Source: Actinomycetota bacterium (GTDB lineage Bacteria; Actinomycetota; Thermoleophilia; Gaiellales; Gaiellaceae). From it: 6,077 bases of DNA. The stretch lies in the NCBI GenBank assembly GCA_013813345.1, contig JACCRW010000332.1:1-6077 (forward strand), in the 5' to 3' direction. Every line of letters begins with the position of its first letter. Position 1 is the stretch's first letter. The notes beneath the pieces were generated by a model. It was not told where the DNA came from, made no database searches, and worked only from the letters and a program-made list of their open reading frames with translations. Shown here piece by piece: positions 1 to 5,669 of the stretch. The position numbers were made by a program, and so were the translations under genes.

Positions 1-671
1 TCGTCGGGCAGCCGCTCGCTCGCGTTGCCCGGATTGGGGGGATCGCGACGGGCCTCCTCGACGAGGTCTTCGAGCGCCTCCACACGCGGCCGCGGCCGCC
101 AGTCGTCCACGTCCACTCCAGGTGGGACCTCGTGGACGTTCTCGACGTGGGCGACGACTTCCTCGAGCACGTTGCGGATGTGGGCCGAGCCGACGAAGAT
201 CGCCTGCGCCTGCTCGAGCGTCTCTCTCCCCCACGCGGCAAGCTCGCGCCGGCCACGAAGCGCGTACTCGAGCTCCGAGCCGTGGGCTTTGACCCCGAAC
301 GGCGCACCCGTCGCCGCGCCGACCGGGCCGCCCAGGAGGACGTGATTGCAGAAGACGACGTCCGCGGGGAGGTACTCCCGAAGCGCTGCGGCGTTCGCCT
401 CGACCCAGCGCTCGAGCTCTGTGCGCGAGCAGTCCTGCACGAGCTTCACCTCGTACCCCTCGTAGCGGTCGAGCACGAAGACCGGCAGCAGGCCGCCGAC
501 GTCCGGCCGCACGACCTTCGCGCCGCCCAGGTCGTAGAGCTCCGGGTGCGGCTCCTGGCTGAAGACGGTGACGTCGTGGCCTGCGTTCGACCACTCCCGC
601 GCGAGCGCCCGCGTGTAGACGTTCGAGCCGGTGCCGCCGAGCAGATAACCGTGCCAGAGGAGGATCTTCAT
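1..671 (-). CDS. Glycosyltransferase family 4 (GT-B), N-terminal part, runs off the left end
   Basis: The protein begins MKILLWHGYLLGGTGSNVYT, and 223 residues are visible before the window ends; no stop is present. This is the N-terminal, acceptor-side domain of a GT-B fold transferase. It has a glycine-rich first loop (residues 12-16), an AREWSNAGHDVTVF segment (24-37) typical of the first Rossmann half, a KAHGSELEY motif (128-136), and a VPPGVDVDDW segment (182-191) like that preceding the donor domain in GT4 enzymes. The nucleotide-sugar domain with its E-x7-E motif would lie beyond the window. Such enzymes usually build polysaccharide, glycolipid or small glycosides in the cytoplasm; the substrate cannot be told from this half. 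I chose the ATG at 669-671 because AGGA lies 8 bases upstream and the family usually starts M-K-I. An in-frame ATG at 678-680 would add three residues. It is separated from rex by 177 bases, so it may have its own promoter. Confidence 0.88.
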   Translation of the reverse strand, partial: MKILLWHGYLLGGTGSNVYTRALAREWSNAGHDVTVFSQEPHPELYDLGGAKVVRPDVGGLLPVFVLDRYEGYEVKLVQDCSRTELERWVEANAAALREYLPADVVFCNHVLLGGPVGAATGAPFGVKAHGSELEYALRGRRELAAWGRETLEQAQAIFVGSAHIRNVLEEVVAHVENVHEVPPGVDVDDWRPRPRVEALEDLVEEARRDPPNPGNASERLPD

Positions 672-716
672 AGGGCTCATCCTGCATCTCGCGCCAGCCG
701 TCCGCGCGGGACGTGC

Positions 717-733
717 CCGGGCTTTGACCCCGG
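717..733 (+). repeat. Inverted repeat unit, copy 1
   Basis: The sequence CCGGGCTTTGACCCCGG lies here on the plus strand and matches the reverse complement of 822-838 at all 17 bases. The unit is itself a small palindrome: CCGGG and CCCGG arms around seven bases. It lies about 45 bases upstream of the glycosyltransferase start codon. Confidence 0.75.
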
Positions 734-821
734 ACAGGTCGAGAAGGGACGCGTCCGAACATCGAAAAACGGGATGCCGACAGCGGTTCTCTGCTCAACG
801 ACCTGGCCGAGAAGGCCATGG

Positions 822-838
822 CCGGGGTCAAAGCCCGG
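822..838 (-). repeat. Inverted repeat unit, copy 2
   Basis: This is the oppositely oriented copy, reading CCGGGGTCAAAGCCCGG on the plus strand. It ends 10 bases before the rex stop codon (849-851). It is followed by GGACGTGTCC (837-846), a nearly palindromic flank whose counterpart adjoins copy 1. Confidence 0.75.
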
Positions 839-848
839 ACGTGTCCGT

Positions 849-1469
849 TCAGGTCAGGTGGAAGTACAGGGCGTAGAGGAGCTCGACGGCCGGATTCGAG
901 GCGTGGACGGCCACGTCGCCCGGCACGTTGAGGAGCGCCTCTGAATAGTTGAAGACGATCTTGACCCCCGCTTCGATCAGGTCGTCGGCGGCCTCCTGGG
1001 CGCCGTCAGCGGGAACCGCGATCACGCCGACGATGATGTTGCGGTCGCGCACGGTGTCGCGCAGCTCGGCGTACGGCGTGACCGCGAGGCTGCCGATCGA
1101 GCGTCCGACCTTGTCCGGATCCGTGTCGAAGACCGCTGCGATGTTGATCCCGTGCTCGGCGAAGATCGGCGAGCTCGCGATCGCCTGGCCGAGCCGGCCG
1201 GCGCCGATCAGCGCGATGTTGTGCTGGCCCTGCGTGCGGAGGATCTTGCGGATCTCGCCGAGCAGCGAGTCGATGTTGTAGCCGACGCCGCGCTTGCCGA
1301 ACTTGCCGAACCCGGAGAGGTCGCGGCGGATCTGGGTGGCGTTGATGTTCGTGTAGTCCGAGATCTCCTGCGAGGAGATCCGATCCTTGCCCATCTTCCT
1401 CGCCTGGGTCAGCACCTGCAGGTACCGGCTCAGGCGCGCGGCCACACCGACCGTCAGACGTTCCGCCAA
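849..1469 (-). CDS. rex: Redox-sensing transcriptional repressor Rex
   Basis: This 206-residue protein has the full length and layout of Rex, a dimeric repressor that binds DNA when NAD+ is high and lets go when NADH rises, controlling respiration and fermentation genes. Residues 10-65 form the winged helix: RYLQVL, then RISSQEIS, the recognition region NATQIRRDLSGFGKFGKRG (43-61) and GVGYN (61-65). The Rossmann NAD(H) domain follows with GAGRLG at 89-94 and Asp116 at the end of the second strand (AAVFDTD). The C-terminus has the conserved FNYSEALLNVP (173-183) and a closing helix ending YALYFHLT for the swapped dimer. The start is TTG at 1467-1469: AAGGAG lies 9 bases upstream, and an in-frame TGA upstream leaves no other start. 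A TGTGA/TCACA inverted repeat just upstream suggests autoregulation. It lies 75 bases after the glutaredoxin-like gene, as in the Streptomyces order. Confidence 0.96.
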   Translation of the reverse strand: MAERLTVGVAARLSRYLQVLTQARKMGKDRISSQEISDYTNINATQIRRDLSGFGKFGKRGVGYNIDSLLGEIRKILRTQGQHNIALIGAGRLGQAIASSPIFAEHGINIAAVFDTDPDKVGRSIGSLAVTPYAELRDTVRDRNIIVGVIAVPADGAQEAADDLIEAGVKIVFNYSEALLNVPGDVAVHASNPAVELLYALYFHLT

Positions 1470-1478
1470 CTCTCCGTG

Positions 1479-1484
1479 CTCCTT
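1479..1484 (-). promoter_or_regulatory. Ribosome binding site that fixes the TTG start of rex
   Basis: On the minus strand AAGGAG stands nine bases before TTG. It supports this rare start codon, because the same frame meets a stop upstream without passing another start. Confidence 0.7.
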
Positions 1485-1490
1485 CGGGTT

Positions 1491-1507
1491 TGTGACAACG
1501 AGTCACA
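1491..1507. promoter_or_regulatory. Candidate Rex operator upstream of rex
   Basis: The arms TGTGA and TCACA form a perfect inverted repeat around seven bases (CAACGAG on the plus strand). One outer base also fits a TTGTGA half-site on one side (T1490). Known Rex operators, for example in Streptomyces coelicolor, have the same arms around six bases, so the spacing here is one base longer. The site lies 22-38 bases upstream of the rex start, just above its ribosome binding site, where a bound repressor would block transcription or early elongation. Calling it a Rex site is inference; CRP-family proteins recognise similar arms. Confidence 0.5.
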
Positions 1508-1544
1508 TGATGCCAGCGACCTCCGGCGAACCGACGAAGAACCG

Positions 1545-1769
1545 TCAGCCGAGTCGCGAGCGCAACGCCTCGGGCTGGACGAAATAGGTGAAGGCCCGCT
1601 CGCCGTCGATCTCGACGACCGGTATCGACTCGCGATAGCGCGCTTCCAGCTCGGGATCTCCGGTTATGTCGACGAGCACGAAGCGATCACCGCAGACCTC
1701 GCGGACAGCCTCGACCGCAGCCCCGCAAAGGTGGCAACCGGCCGCGGTATAGACGAGGACGCGTTCCAT
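1545..1769 (-). CDS. Glutaredoxin-like thiol-disulfide protein (CHLC motif)
   Basis: This is a 74-residue protein with a thioredoxin-fold pattern: a first strand RVLVYTAAG, the redox motif C12-H13-L14-C15 at the start of helix 1, the strand FVLVDIT (30-36), SIPVVEIDGE (48-57) with the cis-proline at 50, and a C-terminal helix. It fits the short glutaredoxin-like (DUF836-type) family, whose partners and substrates are poorly known. It probably acts in the cytoplasm on disulfides. In Streptomyces a similar gene precedes rex and hemA, and the same order to rex is seen here. I chose ATG 1767-1769 because the protein then begins directly at the first strand. A GTG at 1815-1817 would add 16 mostly charged residues and overlap the end of gdh. 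No Shine-Dalgarno sequence precedes either start; the ATG comes only three bases after a strong hairpin. Confidence 0.87.
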   Translation of the reverse strand: MERVLVYTAAGCHLCGAAVEAVREVCGDRFVLVDITGDPELEARYRESIPVVEIDGERAFTYFVQPEALRSRLG

Positions 1770-1772
1770 GTC

Positions 1773-1803
1773 TAGAGATTGTCGGCGCAGCCGAGAATCT
1801 CTA
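1773..1803 (-). promoter_or_regulatory. Intercistronic hairpin covering the gdh stop codon
   Basis: On the plus strand, TAGAGATT (1773-1780) pairs with AATCTCTA (1796-1803), and TCGGC (1782-1786) pairs with GCCGA (1790-1794), with one G/G mismatch between the two blocks and a three-base loop. So 13 of 14 stem positions pair. In the minus-strand transcript the stem opens with the UAG stop codon of gdh and closes three bases before the AUG of the glutaredoxin-like gene. There is no U-tract, so it is not a standard terminator. It could protect the gdh 3' end, attenuate transcription, or hold down translation of the next gene. As DNA it could also be an operator. Confidence 0.6.
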
Positions 1804-3072
1804 CGGGTAGAGGCCACGCGTGATCGTCGCCTCGGCGACGCGCTGCACTGCGATTCCGTACGCGGCCATCCGCATGCTCGTCCGACGCTCCAGCCGCGTC
1901 TCCCAGGTCTCGCGGAAGGCGCGCGTGACGATCTCGTTCAGGCGCGCGTTCACCTGCTCCTCCTTCCAGAAGTACTCCTGCAGGCCCTGCACCCACTCGA
2001 AGTAGGAGACGACCACCCCGCCCGCGTTCGCGAGCACGTCCGGGAGGACGACGATCCCGCGGTCCTCCAGGATCTCGTCTGCGGTGGGCGTGACCGGGCC
2101 GTTCGCGCCCTCGCAGACGATCCGCGCCTGCACGTGCGGCGCGTTCTCGGCGGTGATCACCTGCTCGAGCGCGCACGGCGCGAGCACGTCGCACTCCAGC
2201 AGGATCAGCTCCTCGTTCGTGATCGTCTCCGCGTCGCGGAAGCCCTCGAAGCTGCCTCTCTCGGCCTTGTACGCGAGCGCGGAGGGAATGTCGAGCCCCG
2301 CGCTGTTGTGGATCCCACCCTGCGAATCGGAGATCGCGATCACGGTCGCGCCCTCCTCCACGAGCATGCGGGCAAGGTGCCCGCCGACGTTGCCGGCGCC
2401 TTGCACCGCGACGCGGAGGCCGTCGATCGAGCGCGTCTCCTCCCGCAACACCTCCTCGATGCAGTAGAGCGCGCCGCGCGCGGTCGCCTCCAGGCGTCCA
2501 AGCGAGCCGCCGATCGCGAGCGGCTTCCCGGTGACGACGCCGAGCACGGAGTGGCCCTTGTTCATCGAGAACGTGTCGAAGATCCAGGCCATCACGCTCG
2601 CGTCAGTGCCGACGTCGGGTGCCGGAATGTCCTTCTCCGGGCCGATCTCGTTGATGATCTCGCTCGTGAAGCGGCGCGTCATCCGCTCGAGCTCCCGCCG
2701 CGAGAGCAGCTTCGGATCGACGACGACCCCACCTTTGGCGCCGCCGAAGGGCAACCCCATCAGGGAGCACTTCCACGTCATCCAGATCGAGAGCGCCTTG
2801 ACCTCGTCGCGCGTCACGGCCGGGTGGTAGCGGATCCCTCCCTTGGAGGGGCCACGCGCGATGTTGTGGGTGACGCGGTAGCCGGTGTAGACGTTGACGC
2901 TGCCGTCGTCCATCCGCGTTGGGATCGAGACCTCGACCGTTTTCTTGCAGAGCTCGAGCACGCCGATCAGATTGGGATCGATCCCGAACGTCTCGCCGAC
3001 GCGGCGGAGCTGCTGCCGCGCGATCTCGTAGGGGTTCTCGTGCAGGTGCGAGGGCGCTTCCGCGGTGCTCAT
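1801..3072 (-). CDS. gdh: Glutamate dehydrogenase, hexameric (about 420-residue) type
   Basis: The enzyme converts glutamate and NAD(P)+ to 2-oxoglutarate, ammonium and NAD(P)H, reversibly, in the cytoplasm. The 423 residues match the usual length of the small hexameric family (RocG or archaeal type). The substrate domain shows GPSKGGIRYHP (74-84, Lys77), WKCSLMGLPFGGAKGG (100-115, Lys101 and Lys113) and PAPDVGTD (150-157, Asp153), corresponding to the lysines and aspartate known for glutamate binding and catalysis. The dinucleotide domain has GAGNVGG (225-231) with Asp249 at the end of the next strand (ISDS). IVCEGANGPVTPTAD (318-332) and PDVLANAGGVVVSYFEW (344-360) are also typical. Coenzyme choice cannot be fixed by eye. 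The ATG at 3070-3072 has GGGGAGG eight bases upstream, the clearest ribosome binding site in the window. It follows the protease gene by 44 bases, so the two may be co-transcribed. Its stop codon lies within a hairpin. Confidence 0.97.
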   Translation of the reverse strand: MSTAEAPSHLHENPYEIARQQLRRVGETFGIDPNLIGVLELCKKTVEVSIPTRMDDGSVNVYTGYRVTHNIARGPSKGGIRYHPAVTRDEVKALSIWMTWKCSLMGLPFGGAKGGVVVDPKLLSRRELERMTRRFTSEIINEIGPEKDIPAPDVGTDASVMAWIFDTFSMNKGHSVLGVVTGKPLAIGGSLGRLEATARGALYCIEEVLREETRSIDGLRVAVQGAGNVGGHLARMLVEEGATVIAISDSQGGIHNSAGLDIPSALAYKAERGSFEGFRDAETITNEELILLECDVLAPCALEQVITAENAPHVQARIVCEGANGPVTPTADEILEDRGIVVLPDVLANAGGVVVSYFEWVQGLQEYFWKEEQVNARLNEIVTRAFRETWETRLERRTSMRMAAYGIAVQRVAEATITRGLYP

Positions 3073-3080
3073 CGTCGCTG

Positions 3081-3087
3081 CCTCCCC
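3081..3087 (-). promoter_or_regulatory. Strong ribosome binding site of gdh
   Basis: The minus strand reads GGGGAGG eight bases before the gdh ATG. This settles the start: the same reading frame stays open for some 1,800 bases further upstream through the protease gene, but has no comparable site. Confidence 0.75.
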
Positions 3088-3116
3088 GGTGTCTCGATGC
3101 CGCGCCGGAGTGTACG

Positions 3117-5669
3117 TCAGCGGATGCGGAAGCGCACGTACCGGCGCTCGTAGGTTCCGTCGGGCGGAATCGCGACGACGCGGAGCCGGTACATGCCTCG
3201 CGGAAGCGGTCCTCCATTCGGTCCACGACCCGTCAGGCCGAACGCGTAGCTGCCGGGGAGCACATCGCGGAGGCGCGCGAGCAGGCCGAGCTTCTCGCCC
3301 CCGCGCCAGAGCTCGACGTCGAGACGCGCAAGCGGTCGCAGCTGGATCCGGCCGGCCCGGTCGGTGACGCTCCCGGCGCGAACGCTGAGGACGGCCGGGG
3401 CGCGATCGGAGACTCGGAAGCTCGCCGTCGAGAGCCGGATCTGCCCGAGGAGCGGCGCGTTCTGGGAGGGGAGCGCCACCGCCCAGGGGATCTCGACGCG
3501 TCCACCGCCGCTCACATCGAGCCGGATCGAGCCGGAGATCGCGCCGAGGTTGCGAGGAACGAATGCGACACTCGCGACGAGCACGACCCGCGCCGCCTCG
3601 CCCGCTCGGAGTCGCACCCTGTCGGGCTTCGCGCGCACGGACACGCCCGCGATCCCCTCGACCTCGGCCGCCACCCCGATCCCGAGCGCCCGCGTCGAGA
3701 CGTTCTCGATCGTGATCGTCCGGCGCGACCGCCAGCCGGTCCCGTCGGCCGCGCCGAAGCCGATCGCGGCCGGTCTCGCTGCGACCTCCGCGGCCGACGC
3801 GGCACCCGGATCGAGGAAGCCGGCACCCTGCGCGGACGCCGCGGCGCCGGGAAGCGGGATCGCGGTGCCGACGAGCACTCCCTTCAGCGCGGCGGCGTCG
3901 AGCTCCGGGCGCGATTGCGCAACGAGCGCGGCCGCACCTCCCGCGAGCGCCGCCGCGGCGCTCGAGCCGCTGATCGTCGCGTAACGAGAGCTCCGATCGT
4001 CGTTCCGGCCCGCGTCGGCCGTGACGAGCGTCACGCCCGGCGCGACGAGCTCCGGCTTGACCCCGCCGCCGAACGCGAGCCCCCGCGAGGAGAATGGCGC
4101 CACGCTGTCCGCACCGGTGTTCGCGCGCAGGCCCGGTGCTCCGAGCGAGACGGTGACGCCGATTCCGCCTGCGAGCGCGTCGCGGACCGCGCGAGCGACC
4201 GCGGCGGGCAGGCCCACGACCGGGACGGTAAGCCTCTCGTCGAGTCCGAGCGCCCCGGCCGGCACGGATCCGTCGACGAGGAGCGCCGCGGCGCCCGCGA
4301 CCGTGGCTCGTCTGCCGACATCGATCGGGTCCGCGCCCCGTCCGAGCAGCGCAGCGCGCCCCGCGACCATGCTGAAGCCGTCGCTGTCGAAAAACCGGGC
4401 CAGAGGATCGAGGCCCGCCCCGCTCCGCGCCTCGCCATCCGGCCGGACGACGTCGAGCGAGAGCCTGCGCTCGGGCGACACCGCGCCTCCGAGCGGCAGC
4501 TCCCGATCGAGAAGCACGCGCAGTCCCGCGCGGACGACGACGCGCGCGGTCGAGTTCCGGCGTCTCTCGTCCGAGGCCCCGACCGTGAGTGCCGCCGGCG
4601 CCCCACCGGGTCCCCCGACGCTGCCGTAACCGGGGCCGGCCGGCCCGTCGTTTCCCGAGGCGGCGACGACGAGCGTGTCGAGCGTCGCGGCACCGGCCAC
4701 CGCACGGGCGACCGGGCCTGCCGAGAAGGCGGCAAACGGCTCTGCCACGCCGATCACCGCGACGCGCGCAGCGTCGAGCGCGCTGCCGTCGGCGTCCGGG
4801 TCGACCGCCCGCTCCAGGCCGGCGAGTACCTGATCGGTCCGGCCGTAGACGGCGAAACCCCCTTCCGCGCTCGGCTGCCAACCTGCGACCCTGATCGGGA
4901 GCAGCATCGCGCCGGGCGCCCCACCTCGGATATCGCCCCGGCCGACGAGGAGCCCCGCGGTCTGCGTCGCGTGGCGCTCGACGCGCGTCGGATCCTCCGG
5001 ATGCGGTCGCGCGAGCGCCCGGCTCTCCGGCTCGAGGATGTCGATCCCTTCGAGCAGGCGGTTCCGCAGCGCCGGATGGGAGGTGTCGACGCCGGTGTCG
5101 AGAAGCGCGATCGTCACGCCCGAGCCGTCGAAGCCGGGCAGGCGCAGGCTGAGACGACCCTGCTCGGGGAGCGCGCCGCTGCGAAGAGGCTGCACCCGTG
5201 CGGCGGCTGGATAGGCAACGCGCACCGGGTAGACGCCGGCGACGTCAGGGTCGCGCTCGAGCAGCGCGAGCGCGCGTGCGTCGAGCGCCGCCGAAAAGCC
5301 GCTGAACGTGCGCGTGTAGACGAACTCGGGGACGATCTGGACGCCTTCGCGCGAGAGCCGAGCGCCGATCTGCTTTTGGCCGGCGAGCGCCGCCGCCGTC
5401 CAGCGCCGCATCTCTCCTTCGCTCCCGTGGCCTCCAGCCGCCCTGACCTCGTCGGCCAGAGAGGCGTTGCGCAGGACGACGATCACCCGCTGCCCAACCG
5501 CAACCGCGCTGCGCTCGCCATCCACGAAGCCACGCCAGCCGGCCGCGCCCGTCTGCGCCGGTAGAGGCGCGGGCGCTCCACGGCCGCCGTCAGCGGCGAG
5601 CAATGCCGCCACCGCGAGACAGGAACCGGCGCCCAGGAGGACTCGCAGGGCGCGAATGCGGTCAGGCAC
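3117..5669 (-). CDS. Secreted subtilisin-like serine protease (S8) with propeptide, PA-like insert and C-terminal beta domains
   Basis: This 850-residue protein probably cuts proteins outside the cell. It has a basic start followed by the hydrophobic stretch VLLGAGSCLAVAALLA (10-25), a signal peptide. Residues about 60-152 resemble an I9 propeptide, ending TRTFSGFSAALDARALALLE. The S8 domain has Asp191 (ALLDTGVDTSHP), His233 (RHATQTAG), oxyanion Asn340 (AASGNDGP) and Ser570 (SGSSAAAA). Between Asn and Ser, residues about 425-512 look like a protease-associated (PA) domain. After about 630 come beta-rich, Fn3-like segments, the last ending PRGMYRLRVVA near the C-terminus; no membrane anchor is seen. 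The motifs around His and Ser differ from the usual HGT and GTSMAxP although the triad is intact. I chose GTG 5667-5669, which overlaps the tsaD stop by eight bases and gives a compact signal peptide. TTG at 5691-5693 would add eight residues. Neither has a clear Shine-Dalgarno sequence. Confidence 0.9.
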   Translation of the reverse strand: MPDRIRALRVLLGAGSCLAVAALLAADGGRGAPAPLPAQTGAAGWRGFVDGERSAVAVGQRVIVVLRNASLADEVRAAGGHGSEGEMRRWTAAALAGQKQIGARLSREGVQIVPEFVYTRTFSGFSAALDARALALLERDPDVAGVYPVRVAYPAAARVQPLRSGALPEQGRLSLRLPGFDGSGVTIALLDTGVDTSHPALRNRLLEGIDILEPESRALARPHPEDPTRVERHATQTAGLLVGRGDIRGGAPGAMLLPIRVAGWQPSAEGGFAVYGRTDQVLAGLERAVDPDADGSALDAARVAVIGVAEPFAAFSAGPVARAVAGAATLDTLVVAASGNDGPAGPGYGSVGGPGGAPAALTVGASDERRRNSTARVVVRAGLRVLLDRELPLGGAVSPERRLSLDVVRPDGEARSGAGLDPLARFFDSDGFSMVAGRAALLGRGADPIDVGRRATVAGAAALLVDGSVPAGALGLDERLTVPVVGLPAAVARAVRDALAGGIGVTVSLGAPGLRANTGADSVAPFSSRGLAFGGGVKPELVAPGVTLVTADAGRNDDRSSRYATISGSSAAAALAGGAAALVAQSRPELDAAALKGVLVGTAIPLPGAAASAQGAGFLDPGAASAAEVAARPAAIGFGAADGTGWRSRRTITIENVSTRALGIGVAAEVEGIAGVSVRAKPDRVRLRAGEAARVVLVASVAFVPRNLGAISGSIRLDVSGGGRVEIPWAVALPSQNAPLLGQIRLSTASFRVSDRAPAVLSVRAGSVTDRAGRIQLRPLARLDVELWRGGEKLGLLARLRDVLPGSYAFGLTGRGPNGGPLPRGMYRLRVVAIPPDGTYERRYVRFRIR

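Larger units (their letters stand above)
672..848. repeat. Repeat-rich intergenic gap between rex and the glycosyltransferase
   Basis: No gene is supported here. The gap carries two inverted copies of a 17-base sequence (717-733 and 822-838) whose similarity extends outward through GGACGTG/CACGTCC-like flanks (about 708-733 against 822-846). Between and beside them are two perfect 10-base palindromes, GGACGCGTCC at 747-756 and GGCCATGGCC at 814-823. The whole could fold into a long stem with a loop of about 88 bases in the rex transcript. The look is that of a paired REP-like element (two palindromic units in opposite orientation) or a small non-autonomous mobile element. No T-tract follows, so a classical rho-independent terminator is not shown, although the structure could end rex transcription. 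No flanking target duplication was seen. Confidence 0.6.

Noticed and set aside
132..944. A 270-codon plus-strand open frame over the glycosyltransferase and the repeat gap.
   Set aside because: The minus strand here encodes a clear GT4 domain, and the plus-strand translation has no family features.
3073..3116. A possible terminator or promoter in the gap between the protease gene and gdh.
   Set aside because: Apart from the gdh ribosome binding site, there is only a weak CCGG/CCGG symmetry, with no T-tract and no convincing promoter boxes.
1768..3153. A 461-codon plus-strand open frame opposite gdh.
   Set aside because: It is an antisense shadow of gdh with no recognisable motif.
4054..4065. 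GGCTTGACCCCG in the protease gene, similar to the intergenic repeat core.
   Set aside because: It lacks one T of the core and encodes the GVKPE segment conserved in S8 proteases, so a codon-driven coincidence is more likely.
3073..4881. An upstream extension of the gdh frame by about 600 codons through the protease gene.
   Set aside because: The extension has low-complexity Arg/Gly/Ala composition and overlaps the protease in another frame. The gdh ATG has a strong ribosome binding site and gives the normal family length.
2919..5564. An 881-codon open frame on the plus strand, antisense to the protease gene and part of gdh.
   Set aside because: The translation is arginine-rich with no recognisable domain, and it lies opposite well-supported genes. 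Long antisense frames are expected in GC-rich DNA with few stop codons.
5618..5632. A possible lipobox cysteine in the protease signal peptide (GAGSC).
   Set aside because: The position three before the cysteine is Ala rather than Leu/Val/Ile, and the hydrophobic stretch continues well past the cysteine, so an ordinary signal peptide fits better.
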